In this document: piece after piece, positions 49,501 through 60,344 of the stretch
How positions within the stretch are numbered: the first letter of the stretch is position 1
Layout of the letters: the number at the start of each line of letters is the position of its first letter
Source: Petrosia ficiformis
Lineage: Eukaryota > Porifera > Demospongiae > Haplosclerida > Petrosiidae
DNA length: 64,000 nucleotides
Direction of reading: 5' to 3'
Assembly (NCBI GenBank): GCA_947044365.1
Contig: OX345636.1
Coordinates: 34,663,212 to 34,727,211, forward strand
The notes under the pieces: generated by a model
Databases searched by the model: none
Told to the model about the DNA's origin: nothing
Seen by the model: the letters and a program-made list of their open reading frames with translations, nothing else
Translations under genes and position numbers: made by a program

Positions 49501-49762
49501 TCGTCTTTTCAATGGTTGTACTCTCTATCCCCCTACTGATTTAATTGTCTGCCGATTAGAACGTAGACCGTTTATTCGACCTGATGGATCAGTTCAGGTA
49601 CCGGCAAAGCCTGGTAACTCGCATTACCATTTGAACCTAGCTCGTTTAGAAGCTGCAGCTCCTGGAATTCCAATACAGTTGGAAGTACCCGAGGATGTTA
49701 AAGTCAAACTTTTGGATTGCCACAAGCTTGTTCTTTTGTCACAATTTGGATTGTATATCTAA
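46519..49762 (+). pseudogene. MULE transposase with SWIM zinc finger, disabled
   Basis: Exons 46519-46662, 46718-46776, 46831-47246 and 47255 onward join in frame. They give an acidic N-terminus, then an N-terminal region (SWTNTGVHSIYANVTF). The MULE DDE core follows: FSILGIDPTFNLGEF (first Asp), AYGTDEEKAIGNAF (second Asp), LHVKRDIQRKL, and TNNNESINSRVKDK (Glu). A SWIM finger is at 48860-48945 (CxC then CxH: LTCDCLNYQSKSLCSHVIA). A Ser/Thr/Pro repeat follows, then a C-terminal domain (KCQGCRKNFR; CRLERRPFIRPDG; HYHLNLA). The transposase cuts and pastes the element. Lesions: frameshift near 47645, TAG at 48728, frameshift near 48820, frameshift near 49345. All catalytic residues are still legible, so it decayed recently. 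Confidence 0.9.
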
Positions 49763-49963
49763 CTAAGTCATAATTATCAACAATTATCACTATCACTCAA
49801 TTATCAGTGTTCATATATATCTGTTTGATTAGTTGGTTTAGTAGAATTATGAAATCAGAATATCCTCAATGATGAATTTAATTTACAATCAATCTTCATC
49901 TGAATCACCATCAGTAAACTAAGGACAATACAAATTAGTCTTTGATTCAATAACCACTACTAA

Positions 49964-50162
49964 AGGCCTCCATGCACTAGGCAACTTATTGCGTGCACAA
50001 GTTGCCCTTGTGGGATATCAATTGCAAAAGTTGCTATGTTGTTTGTTGCCAGAATAGAAAGCCTTTCTATTCTGGCAACATATTGCTCAACCAAACTGTG
50101 TATGTGTACTCAAATTTCTGCAACTTGTTACAGGCAATAAGTTGCCTGGTGTATGGAGGCCT
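49964..50162. mobile_element. PIF/Harbinger-like MITE inside the MULE
   Basis: 199 bp with ends AGGCCTCCATGCACTAGGCA and, inverted, AGGCCTCCATACACCAGGCA, continuing through ACTTATTGC. Flanked by TAA at 49961-49963 and 50163-50165. The centre is a short hairpin GTTGCCAGAATAGAAAG / CTTTCTATTCTGGCAAC. A 3-bp TAA/TTA duplication is typical of PIF/Harbinger. Confidence 0.85.
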
Positions 50163-50351
50163 TAAATGAATGTCTTCTGCCATGCAGCAGCATTAGACTA
50201 CATCTATAGACCTAGAGAGCACAGAACTACTAGTCAGTAAACTTATTGGCACTTTCTCTCCTTCCATCATCTGTTGTAATTAAAATCCGTTCCGTTTTCC
50301 ATTCCGTATTCCTTTCCGTTTGATATTCCGTTCCGCGTTTTACCTCAGCCC

Positions 50352-50565
50352 CCAAAATCCAGTCATTGCAGTGAAATTTATAAGTACGTGATGTACTGGA
50401 TGTATAGTATTTCCCTCAGTGCTACAAATACACTACTACATAACTAGTAAGTACTCTTATATACCACTAACTGAAACTTCCTTGTATGTACAAAATTCTT
50501 TATTTGTCGTTTCATATTAAATTTTGATACACGTATCTTTCAAATACATACATGTATATTGTAAT
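50352..50565 (+). repeat. Dispersed composite repeat, copy C, right part
   Basis: Continuation of 44690-46441 after the MULE. Aligns with 3472-3655 (TGATGTACT-GATGTATAGTA, CACTACTACATAACTAGTAA). It runs straight into the RPL8 stop codon, so the repeat tail may be RPL8 3' flank. Confidence 0.8.
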
Positions 50566-51677
50566 CTATTCGTCCTTCTGAGCTCCCGATGATTTGCCAC
50601 CACGAAGTCTACCTGTTCTAGCAGCAATGAGACCAACTTTTCTTCCAGGGGGAGTTCCTTTTCAGTTGACAGTGCTGGGTTTACCTATATGTTGATGGTT
50701 ACCTCCTCCATGAGGATGTTCCACAGGCTATTGGAAAATGATGAAGTAAATACAGGCAAAAAGGTATATACAGGGCAGGGTTCTCGCTATGCTGTGTTTG
50801 AAGGGTACAGAACCCTTAAAAAAAAAAGGAATTCCTCTTGAATGCTAAAAATGCCTTGTATTGCTACAGTACTGTATATTGATTAAATTCTAATTATTCA
50901 AGGTAGGAGATTACAAGTGGCACAATTCAAATTCATTGTGATAATATACAATGTGATGTGGTTAAGAAATACTGTCGGTTATGAATAATTAATGAGCTAA
51001 AACCCCTCCTTGATTGATTTTTCAACGAGAACACTGATACAGGGTTTAATTTAGGGAGAGGGGCTACAATCTGATCCCTCCTTGAATTTAGTTTGCCAAT
51101 AGGCACAGCAAAATACACCTGCACATCGCCTCTCGTAGTCTTTCAAATTCCCTTTGGGACATGTGGAACACAAAATAATTAGAGTATATATGATACAATG
51201 TACTACACTAGACAGAGTAGAACTTTTCATAGTATTGTAGTATAATACCACATACCAATGTTTTTGATAAGCATATATGTCGCACGATTGGCCCAAAGAG
51301 CTTCTTATTTGGCACAGCACAGTTCTCTTTTTGGGCCAGTGGCACAGTTAATTATGATTATATTGTCACTAACAGCATTAACTATTTGTTAATTGGCTCA
51401 AGATGTATTCCCAATGACTCACACACTAACCATTTTTGAGCCAATTTGGCCCGTGCTTCAAAACTTATCAAAAACTCTGCCACATACATGTACGCTCTAA
51501 TACTTCATTTGTGTGCACGAACATACATGTGCAGTTACAGCTAAACTACAAACACTCTAGACTATAAATACTTACATTCATAGCCACACCTCTAGCACGT
51601 GGCCAACAGTTCCTTTTGTTCTTATACTTATGATATGCACTTCCTACTTTCAATAGAGGTTTATCGATCCTACCGCC
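50566..51677 (-). pseudogene. RPL8: RPL8 (uL2) pseudogene fragment, copy 2
   Basis: Minus strand. Exon 51677-51576 encodes [10 protein letters not shown]...[11 protein letters not shown]. Exon 50727-50566 encodes PVEHPHGGGNHQHIGKPST, then after a TGA the remainder GTPPGRKVGLIAARTGRL and the natural C-terminus GGKSSGAQKDE with stop. The last exon is in frame except for the TGA that replaces an Arg/Lys codon, and one Arg is missing from the AARRTGR motif. The 5' two-thirds of the gene is absent. RPL8 is a universal 60S ribosomal protein, so a functional gene must be elsewhere. Confidence 0.88.
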
Positions 51678-52008
51678 AATAGCAGTACATGAGTATGAAC
51701 TGCACATACCACGCGTTATCATATGTTATCCCCTGAGATAAGGACACTTCATTATAAACGACAAAAAGGGCCATCCCAATGGCTTTCTCTTGTCATTGTA
51801 TAGAAAACTATTATTACCAATGATGATGATATTATATATTCTGTAGGATGGACACAGTGTGCTACACTGTGCTGCTTCACATGGACAAGAAAAGGGCGTT
51901 GATATACTTGTGGAGAGTGGAGCCAACATAAATGCCAGCGATAAAGTTAGTTTGTGTGTGGAGTATGACCCTTATAGTGTATTCTGTATTCCATGTGCTA
52001 TAGTCTTT
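50598..52008. repeat. Segmental duplication, copy 2 (partner 12558-13968)
   Basis: Collinear with 12558-13968 over RPL8 exons, the M1 MITE (50770-51044) and an ankyrin exon. It diverges abruptly at about 52008 (ATAGTCTTT then unrelated sequence). Confidence 0.9.
51847..51945 (+). pseudogene. Orphan ankyrin-repeat exon (33 codons)
   Basis: Duplicate of exon 13802-13900 of the ankyrin-ZU5 gene, with four residue changes or fewer (ILVESGANINASDK versus ILVKSGANINARDK). It keeps its acceptor and GTTAGT donor but has no partner exons here; the following sequence is NDST-like. Non-functional unless spliced into an unknown transcript. Confidence 0.85.
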
Positions 52009-52138
52009 TTACGTGTGGAGAAGGATAAGCAGAAGCAGTACCCAAGAATACCAGCTCCATTACCACAACACACAGTTCCACTCCTCCTGTACTACCTGTA
52101 GCCACACCTATCAAATCTCCAAACTTATTGTGACGGTG

Positions 52139-53107
52139 ATGATGATCCTTAGGCGTCTCTTTGTGTTTACAGCTATCTTGTTTCTCGTCATTCCTGTCAC
52201 ATGGATAATCTTCGAGCATAAAACAGAGAAAATACTTCAACATACTGGAAGACTGCCACTCCATTATAAACTACCCCAAGACAATTTTCAGAACGATATA
52301 GAACAATTTCATAGTAGATCTACCAATGATCCCAGTCTATCTAAGCCTGGTGTATTAGTTGTATACAAAAGAAGGTCGAGCGTCAGATTTAATGAAGTGA
52401 GAGTTCTTTTTGAATCACATCGTATACAACATGATGTTTATATTTTCTCTTCAACAAAAATGCCGACATTGATATATTCAGTTGATAACAAATTAATTGG
52501 AAAATACAGCATTATCATGATTGTTGATGTGCTCAAATTTCTATCTAATGATTCAGTATATCAACTTTTTGAAGAATACTGCAAAGAATATGATGCTTCG
52601 TTATTGTTTGTGGCTGATGGAGAGAAATGGAGGAATGGAAAAGATATTTTATGATGATATCAAGTTTTTCACTCTGCCTGAAAGAGCTGATAAGCAATAT
52701 CTACGAATACAAGAGACAAAGAGGTTTATGTATGCTCGAGATGGTGGAGAATGGTCATGGCCACAAGATAACACTGATTTAGTTTGCTTTTGGCCACATC
52801 ATACATCATTTCTGGGTGGCAAATCAAAGCCATTTCAATCTAATACAACAAACAACAGATTTCAAGAAATAGTAACTCTCCATTATTCTCTCAATTCAGC
52901 TGAGGACGACATTGGTACAGTACCTGTTGCACTAATTGACTGGTCTCCATCTAACAACATATTAAAAGCATTTATTACTACACTTGATTTCTGTGGAGCA
53001 GAACAAACCGTTGCTTCCTTTTGATAATAAATGATGGATTCAAATTGATATTGATGATGTTTTTTTTTGCTTCTGCTGGATTCAATCCAACAGCTGTAGA
53101 TATACAG
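52139..53107 (+). pseudogene. NDST-like (heparan sulfate N-deacetylase/N-sulfotransferase) 5' fragment
   Basis: ATG at 52139 opens a type II signal anchor (FVFTAILFLVIPVTWIIF). It is followed by a segment like the HSNSD N-deacetylase domain: VLVVYKR, VLFESHRIQHDVYIFSS, GKYSIIMIVDVLKFL, EEYCKEYDASLLFVA. In a second frame DLVCFWPHHTSF...VALIDWSPSNNILKAF continues, and in the first frame IQIDIDDVFF matches the NDST VDIDDIF block. Breaks: a frame change near 52640, a TGA near 53033 and a frameshift in the poly-T at about 53060. The fragment ends at a good donor (CAG|GTAAGA, 53107) with no following NDST exon, so the sulfotransferase half is missing. NDST acts in the Golgi in heparan sulfate synthesis. 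Family call fairly sure; gene is dead. Confidence 0.7.
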
Positions 53108-53249
53108 GTAAGAAATATGTAAACTAATGGCAGTCACACTAGAGTACGAGTAGTCAACACATGCATGTACATCATAACATGTACATGTCATGTATTTACA
53201 TGTATTTACATGTATTTACTCTGTACCTTTCATTATAATTATCATTAAG

Positions 53250-56107
53250 TAACTGAAGAAGCTCCTGAAGATGATATGGATGATCCTGATGGAGCACAAA
53301 TGAGTGATGTCCAGTTTATGATCATGCTAAACGAAACTGAAACACAGATTCCTTTCTCTCAAGATCTGACTGGAAATAATCTGATTGCTGAACCAAAGAA
53401 GGTCAAGAACTTATACTTTATACATAGGATACTGTAAGGGTATTAGGAGATGCTGCACTGTGGTAGAGAAATCACTCTACATGTGCAGTATGTGGTGGTT
53501 CCTCCAGGACAAATATTAAGAGTGGGGGAGTGTATCAATGGTACGTGATGTTTGGACTGGTTTGAGTCAACAATGGTATTGTAAAACAGTGTTTTTAAGG
53601 ATAAACTTTAAAATTTAAGGGTAGGGGAGCGCCATGTTACCACTATTTGGGGGAAACACTGCATACGGGCATTAGGGCCAATTTAGGAGATGCTGCACTG
53701 TAATAGGGAAATCACTCTATATGTACAGTATGTGTAGCGTTTCAGATTAGTTATGTAGGTAGTATACCTAGTTTAGTTGCTTTTATTGTTTATTAACTAA
53801 AATTAAATTAGGCTTACTAAAAAGAGTTTTAGCAATTAAAAGTGCTCAATATTGAACGAGTTCATTTAGTTTATATATAGTGTGTTAATTATAGTTTAGT
53901 TAGCTTTACTAAAAATTGGTTTTAGTTATGATTATAGTTAGTTAAACAGTTTGAAGTTTTCTTTGTTATCAAACAAGTAACACCTATTGAAATTGAATAT
54001 GCCAAACAAGCCAAGAGGGTGGATGTGAAGAAATTAAAAGCTACCATGTGGAAAATTATCACAAAGCAAAATAACCAGGTACATGTATAATCATATACAA
54101 TGTACATCGTGTTTAACATTAGTACTTTGTGTATCATTGCAGCTTATACGTGTACATACATGTATATGTTATCAGTACATGTACATACAAATGTAAATTA
54201 TCAATACATGTATATACACTGTACACATGTACATATACATTATCAGTACAAGTACACAGTAGGGCTGGGACGAATGTTGGAAAACAAGGATCGAAGGTTC
54301 GCATGTGTTTTTATCAAAATTGCTCTTACCTTGATTGGCTTGACTATAGAAAGCCTCTAAAACTTGATCATTACTTTATAACGAGTACCAGTCTTGTTTC
54401 TGTCACTGCGTCTACTCAGATTTAGTATTGGTGGACTAAGGAACAAGACAGAAGTAGCCAGCAACATAGCCTAAACTTTCTACATTACAAACCACATGTT
54501 CAGATTGTAAAAATGCACACACATAAACATTAAAGTGGACGTAGCAGTGAAGCTTTGAAGGGAGAAATTTACCTTCACATGCACTGCAAATGAACAAACA
54601 TTTGAACCTTCAAACCTTTTCCCAGCCTTAGTACACACTCACATACATACATACATATGCATAAATGTTGAGTAGAAGCGTGTGATTGCAAGTTCACAAA
54701 TGAAATAGAGTAGTGAGCATACAATTTTCATTTATGTGTTTTCTTGCACTCATGAATAACATACAATTGACTCTTGTGTGCATATTAAGTTGCATCTGCT
54801 CTGTACTGTATACATACTTACATGTGCATTTACACATATACATGTACATGTAGTCATTTACATGTATGTACATGATACATGTGGATATCACATGTGACAT
54901 GTACCATAATGAAACAATTGTTGCTAGTATCATTGTAGCCCAATATGTACATGTACAATTATTATTAATTATTAACATCATTAGGAACCACCCCTTTCCT
55001 CCTCTTCTTCTGATTCTTCAATCCTTTCTTTCACATCTTTATACTCTGGTGTGATGAGTCAATTGTCTACTTCAATGGCTACAGAAATGTCTGTTCCGAT
55101 TTCTTTTGTTTGTCTGTTACATTTGGCTAATGAAAAGGTTAGTTTTGTACAGTGTATGTGACACCTTTTATAACCAAATGCATTTGTTATATTGATATTC
55201 AAATAATATACATATCAGTGTTTTCAATATGTAAAATTGTATTTATGTCCAACATTGCTATCAAAATCTCATGAATATCATTATGTGGTCATTTAGGGTA
55301 AGGTTAGGGTCAATGTCTTTGATGGCAATCACTCTAAAATTGGTGCAAAGAACTGCAAATTTGGCTTGTAAAAGTTTGCCACTGAAGCTCATTAGAAAAG
55401 GTTCATTGCGACACTATTTCTGTGCATGCTCACAAGAGCAGTCAGAGCAGATGGTAGTTGTAGTAAAATGGCTGAACATTGCAGGAAGAGGTAGCTTCTT
55501 GTAACTGCGTATTTTTAATGAAGATAATCTTTTAATTAAACTGAACATTATTTCAAGGCAACAGATAAGTCATTTATACAAGCTTCGAGAGTCATATTCT
55601 ACTTGCGAAGACAATCTTCCATGAGCTTGGATGGCACACTCATATGCAGTGGAGAAATCTACTCATTTGCTGGTGAATCATCCAAATTGCTTGGTAAATT
55701 TAGCAGATTTCAAATTGTCTGATTAGTTATAAGAATAATACAACAAAATAAGTACAGTAACCTCACAACAAGGTCAGTTAAGAGCAGTCATGGCCTAGTG
55801 GATTACTTATATATCTCATAAGCCATAAATGGTACAATACCATTTTTTCTGGACAAAATTCACAATTTGCTGGTGAAATATTGTTTTGTCTGGATATTTT
55901 TGCTGGACACTTTCAAGAAAATATTTTGAGCATTGTATTACTCATTGTACATTTCAATTCTTACATTTTGTATTTTGCATTCCTTATTATAAATGCCTTG
56001 ATTTTAACACTCCTGATTCCTTTTACATACAGATACTAAATATTACAGCTCAAGATGACATGTCTAACTTTGTAATAGGACTTAGTTCTAAGAGTCCAAG
56101 AGACTGA
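53250..56107 (+). pseudogene. NCAPH: Condensin subunit NCAPH/Barren, 3' exons only
   Basis: Four exons: 53250-53401, about 53950-54078, 54985-55137 and 56033-56107 (stop). The last three are phase 0. Diagnostic blocks: LIAEPKK followed by VTPIEIEYAKQAKRVDVKK and KATMW; SVPISFVCLLHLANEK; and the C-terminus ILNITAQDDMSNFVI. These are the conserved C-terminal region of the kleisin subunit of condensin I, which closes the SMC2-SMC4 ring. The exons carry no stop, but the first donor (GTCAAG) is weak. The upstream two-thirds of the protein is missing: NDST-like sequence ends only 142 bp upstream. Most likely a translocated gene fragment. Confidence 0.85.
53402..53949. other. NCAPH intron with a diverged direct repeat
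   Basis: GGAGATGCTGCACTGT..GGAAATCACTCTA-ATGT-CAGTATGTG occurs at about 53444-53504 and again at about 53685-53745. No coding content. Later introns (54079-54984) are rich in ACATGTACATGT palindromic repeats. Confidence 0.6.
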
Positions 56108-56487
56108 TTAAAACTTGTATCTCATACTTGTATTACCAGTTATAAGGTCTATTTTTCCTGTATTTAATTTTATCTGCATCTTTAGGTATATTGTAAAGTG
56201 AACACCTAATGAATCCATACCAGGCAGAGGTTTTCCTTCAATTTGAAAGACTTTAGGGGGCAACATATGGGGTTATCATGATGTGTATATTGGCAAACAA
56301 ATTCCAAGGGGGAAAGATTCTAGCAAGTGAGGTGAAAGACCCCCACCCCCCCTAAATGAAACCCCATATACAGAACACATGGAGTGTTGCTTCAAATAAA
56401 GCGAGCATGCATATGTAACATAAGCTACACAATGAAATATGTTGGTGGCTGAATAATCTGATAACTTTCCTTGTAACTATTAGATCA

Positions 56488-57292
56488 AGATGTTTACCAA
56501 ATACTAGTCCGACTAATCAGCATTAATAATGACATACCTATTTCTTTTAACTTGACTTCCTGCAATAAAGCACTAATAATCACATACCGATTTCGTTTAA
56601 CAACTTAGACTTCTTGCGATAAAGCACTAATAATCACATACCGATTTCTTTTAACAACTTAGACTTCCTGCAATAAAGCACTAATAATGACATACCGATT
56701 TCTTTTAACAGTTTGCAATAAAGTGTGGTTCCAAACATGCATTTTATCTCTCAGATTGTATCAGATTGTATCAGATTGTATCAGAAAACTGTTTTATCTA
56801 TTTTTCAGCTTGTAATGACTATAAAATTAATATGGATAAAAATTATATTTTTTTAGAAAACACAGAATAGTGAAGTGTGTATAATACAAAGAAAAGGAGA
56901 TAGTATAGAATAATAAATAAAAATAGTGTAGAATAAAATATTTATTGGTCATATACAAGAAAAATGTTATAGAGAAAGTAAACTTTACACACAAGAAAGT
57001 CTGGATAAGGTAGGCTGGAATTTGAGCACTGGATGAAGTAGACTGGAACTGGAGCACTGAATGAATGAGGTTGACTGGAATTGGAGCAGGATGGAACTTG
57101 AGCACTCAATGAGGTAGGATGCAACTGAAGCACTGGATGAGGTAGACTGGAACTGAGTACTGGATGAGTAGACTGGAATTTGACCATTGGATGAGGTAGA
57201 CTAGAACTGAAGCACTGGATGAGGTAGAGTGGAACTGGAGTACTGGATGAGGTAGGCTGGAACTGGAGCACTAGATGAGGGTAAATTCCAGA
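56488..57292. repeat. Left arm of composite inverted repeat
   Basis: About 805 bp, inverted relative to 61790-62573. From the outside in: GTTTACCAAA-ACTAGTC-GACTAATCAG; a tandem array of about 55 bp around AATAAAGCACTAATAATCAC (56530-56710); (TCAGATTGTA)3 near 56752; AT-rich block; then a CTGGATGAGGTAGACTGGAA minisatellite (57005-57292). The array here is longer than in the right arm. Confidence 0.9.
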
Positions 57293-58268
57293 CTGGAGCG
57301 TAATTGCGTAATTGTAATGCGTAATTGCGTAATTGTAATGCGTAATTGCGTACTGGTAATGGGTAATTGCCTAAATACGTAGTGGTAATGGGTACTTGCG
57401 TAATGTAATACGTAATTGCATAATGGTAATGGTACTTGCGTAATTGCGTAATGGTAATACGTATTTGCGTAATTGCGGACTGGTAATGGGTAATTGCGTA
57501 ATTGCGTAATGGTAATGCATAATTGCGTAATGGTAATGGGTACTTGCATAATTGCGTACTGGTAATTGCGTAATGGTAATGGGTAATTACGTAATGGTAA
57601 TGCGTAATTGCGTACTGGTAATGCGTAATTGCGTATTGGGTACTTGCGTAATTGCGTAATAGTACTACGTATTTGCGTAATTGCGTACTGGTAATGGGCA
57701 ATTGCGTACTGGTAATGCGTAATTGCGTAATTGCGTGCTGGTAATGCGTAATGGTAATGGTAATGCGTAATTGCGTACTGGTAATGCGTAATTGCGTAAT
57801 GGTAATGGGTAATTGCGCAATGGTAATACGTATTTGCGTAATTGCGCACTGGTAATGGGTAATTGCGTACTGGTAATGCGTAATTGCGTAATTGCGTACT
57901 GGTAATGCGTAATGGTAATGGTAATGGGTAATTGCGTAATGGTAATACGTATTTGCGTAATTGCGTACTGGTAATGGTATTGCGTAATTGTGTAATGATA
58001 ATGCGTATTTGCGTAATTGAGTAATTGCGTATTGGTAATGGGTAATTGCTTAATGGTAATATGTAATTGCGTATTGCATGCTGGTAATGCTTAATTGTGT
58101 AATTGCGTAATGGTATTGCGTAATTGCGTTATGGTAATGGTAATGCGTAATTGCGTACTGGTAATGCGTAATTGCGTAATAGTAATAGGTAATTGCGTAA
58201 TTGCGTAATTGCGTAATGGTAATGCGTAATTGCGTAATTGCGTAATTGCGTACTGGTAATGGGTAATT
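57293..58268 (-). repeat. Satellite array, reverse orientation
   Basis: Built from GTAATTGC, GTAATGGTAATGC and GTACTGGTAATGG modules in variable order. It is the reverse complement of the motif family in 58270-59150 but with more GTACT variants. Open frames across it encode low-complexity peptides (NYAITHYHYAIT type) and are not genes. Confidence 0.95.
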
Positions 58269-58269
58269 G

Positions 58270-59150
58270 GGTACCACTCCGCAATTATGCATTACTATTA
58301 CGCAAGTACGCAATTACGCAATTACGGATTACTATTACGCAATTACGCAATACCACTCCGCATTTAAGCATTACCATTACGCAAGTACGCAAGTACGCAT
58401 TACTATTACGCAATTATGCAATACCATTACGCAATTACGCAATACCACTCCGCAATTACGCAATTACGCATTACTATTACGCAATTACGCAATTAAGCAA
58501 TACCATTACCGAAGTACGCAATTACGCATTACCATTACGCAATTGCGCAATACCACTCCGCAATTACGTAATTACGCAATACCACTCTGCAATTACGCAA
58601 TACCACTACGCAATTACGCTATTAAGCATTACCATTACGCAATTACGCAATTACGCATTACCACTCCGCAATTACGCAATTCCATTACGCAAGTACGCAA
58701 TTACGCATTACTTTTACGCAATTACGCATTGCCATTACGCATTACGCAATACCACTCCGCAATTACGCAATTACGCAATTACGCAATACCACTCCGTAAT
58801 TACGCATTACCATTACGCAATTACGCAATTAAGCATTACCATTTACGCAATTGCGTATTTCCACTCCGCAATTACGCAATACCATTACGCAAGTACGCAA
58901 TTACGCAATTACGCATTACCATTACGCAATTGCGCAATACCACTCCGCAATTACGCAATCACGCAATACCACTCAGCAATTACGCAATTACGAAATTACG
59001 CAATTACGCATTACCATTACGCAATTGCGATATACCACTCCGCAATTACGCAATACCACTCAGCAATTACGCATTACCATTACGCAATTACGAAATTACG
59101 CATTACCATTACTCAATTACGCAATTACGCATTACCATTACCACTTTCAG
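58270..59150 (+). repeat. Satellite array, forward orientation
   Basis: ACGCAATT, ACGCATTACCATT and ACGCAATACCACTCCGCAATT modules. It abuts the reverse array at about 58268, so the two face each other. Two overlapping frames stay open for about 300 codons because the modules lack stops, not because of coding selection. Confidence 0.95.
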
Positions 59151-59239
59151 TTTTTTAGTGTTGTAATTTTACAACATCCTGTCAGATAGGAAGTACCACA
59201 CCTACTTATTACATTGCTAAATTTCACTGCAATGGCTGG

Positions 59240-59760
59240 GTCTTGGATGTACCACACCCCAAATTACTGTAGATTACAAGAGTATACCAATGTGGTGGCG
59301 GCATGTCGGCATTCTATTGTTCAAAACGCCTACGCTTCGTTGGATGTGGTCTAGCGGTGCTTTGATTCAAGTGTCCGCCCTTTGATGTTACTTTGAAGTT
59401 AACTTACAGTACTTAAAAAAAAAATAAAAAAAATAAAAAAAAAGTGAAAGGAGAGGAGAGTAGAACGTTATGTTGATGTTTGTGTGATGTATAGACTTGG
59501 GTTTCTAGCTGGTTCTAGCGAGAGAGAAAGGGATGTTGGGAGAATAAGTGACAAATAGCGTTCGTGTGCAGACTTGAGTAGATGCTGTGCTTGCAGTAAT
59601 TGGTAAGCAAGGTTGAGGTGAGTGTTAGATTGCTCCAGAAGTTGGAGAAAGTTGCAAATTGCCTGTATTCATTTGCAACGAAGGTTTTGATTTTAATGAG
59701 ATGCTGAGCCACACCTCGCAATCAGTATATTACATCCATGGTAGGTGTGGTTGGAATTAT
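59240..59760 (-). repeat. Dispersed repeat tail family, inverted copy
   Basis: Reverse complement of 23925-24340. 59255-59400 is the reverse complement of the tail block at 3300-3460 and 46268-46430 (CATGTCGGCATTCTATTGTT). Its flank supplies an empty version of the MULE target site (CCAAGACCCAGCCATTGCAG when read on the minus strand). Confidence 0.8.
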
Positions 59761-59794
59761 TATTAAAATTAATTCATTCTTTTTTCAAAAGTGT

Positions 59795-60335
59795 TACGCA
59801 ATTACGCAATACCACTCCGCAATTACGCAATACTACTCCGCAATTACGCTTTACCATTACGCAATTACGCAATTACGTATTACCATTACGCAATTACGCA
59901 ATTACGCAATAGCACTCCGCAATTACACAATTACGCAATACCACTCCGCAATTACGCATTACCATTACGCAATCACGCATTACCATTACGCAATTACGCA
60001 ATACCACTCCGCAATTACGCAATTACGCAATACCACTCCGCAATTACGCATTACCATTACGCAATTACGCAATTACGCAATTACGCATTACCACTCCGCA
60101 ATTACGCTTTACCATTACAGAATTACGCAATTAGGCATTATCATTACGCAATTACGCAATTATGCATTACCATTACGCAATTACGCATTACCATTACGTA
60201 ATTACGCAATACCACTCCGCAATTACACAATTACGCCATTCCACTCCGCAATTACACAATTACGCAATGCCACTCCGCAATTACGCAATTACGCATTACC
60301 ATTACGCAATTACGCAATTACGCAGTACCGCAATA
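59795..60335 (+). repeat. Satellite array, forward orientation, second block
   Basis: Same modules as 58270-59150, mainly ACGCAATT and ATACCACTCCGCAATT. It runs directly into the Helitron helicase frame at about 60345. Confidence 0.95.
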
Positions 60336-60344
60336 TTATTACGC

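Larger units (their letters stand above)
46442..50351 (+). mobile_element. Mutator-like element (MULE), 3.9 kb, 9-bp target duplication
   Basis: Flanked by CCAAAATCC at 46433-46441 and 50352-50360, an exact 9-bp duplication. Terminal inverted repeats of about 66 bp begin GGGCTG(G/A)GGTAAAAC and run through GGAACGGAATATCAAACGG with about five mismatches. It encodes a broken MULE transposase with a SWIM zinc finger. It is inserted in dispersed repeat copy C: flanking sequence 46268-46432 plus 50361-50560 rejoins to match 3300-3530, which is an empty paralogous site. Confidence 0.95.

Noticed and set aside
57293..59150. CRISPR-like look of regular short repeats
   Set aside because: Repeat words are adjacent with no unique spacers, the genome is eukaryotic, and there are no cas genes.
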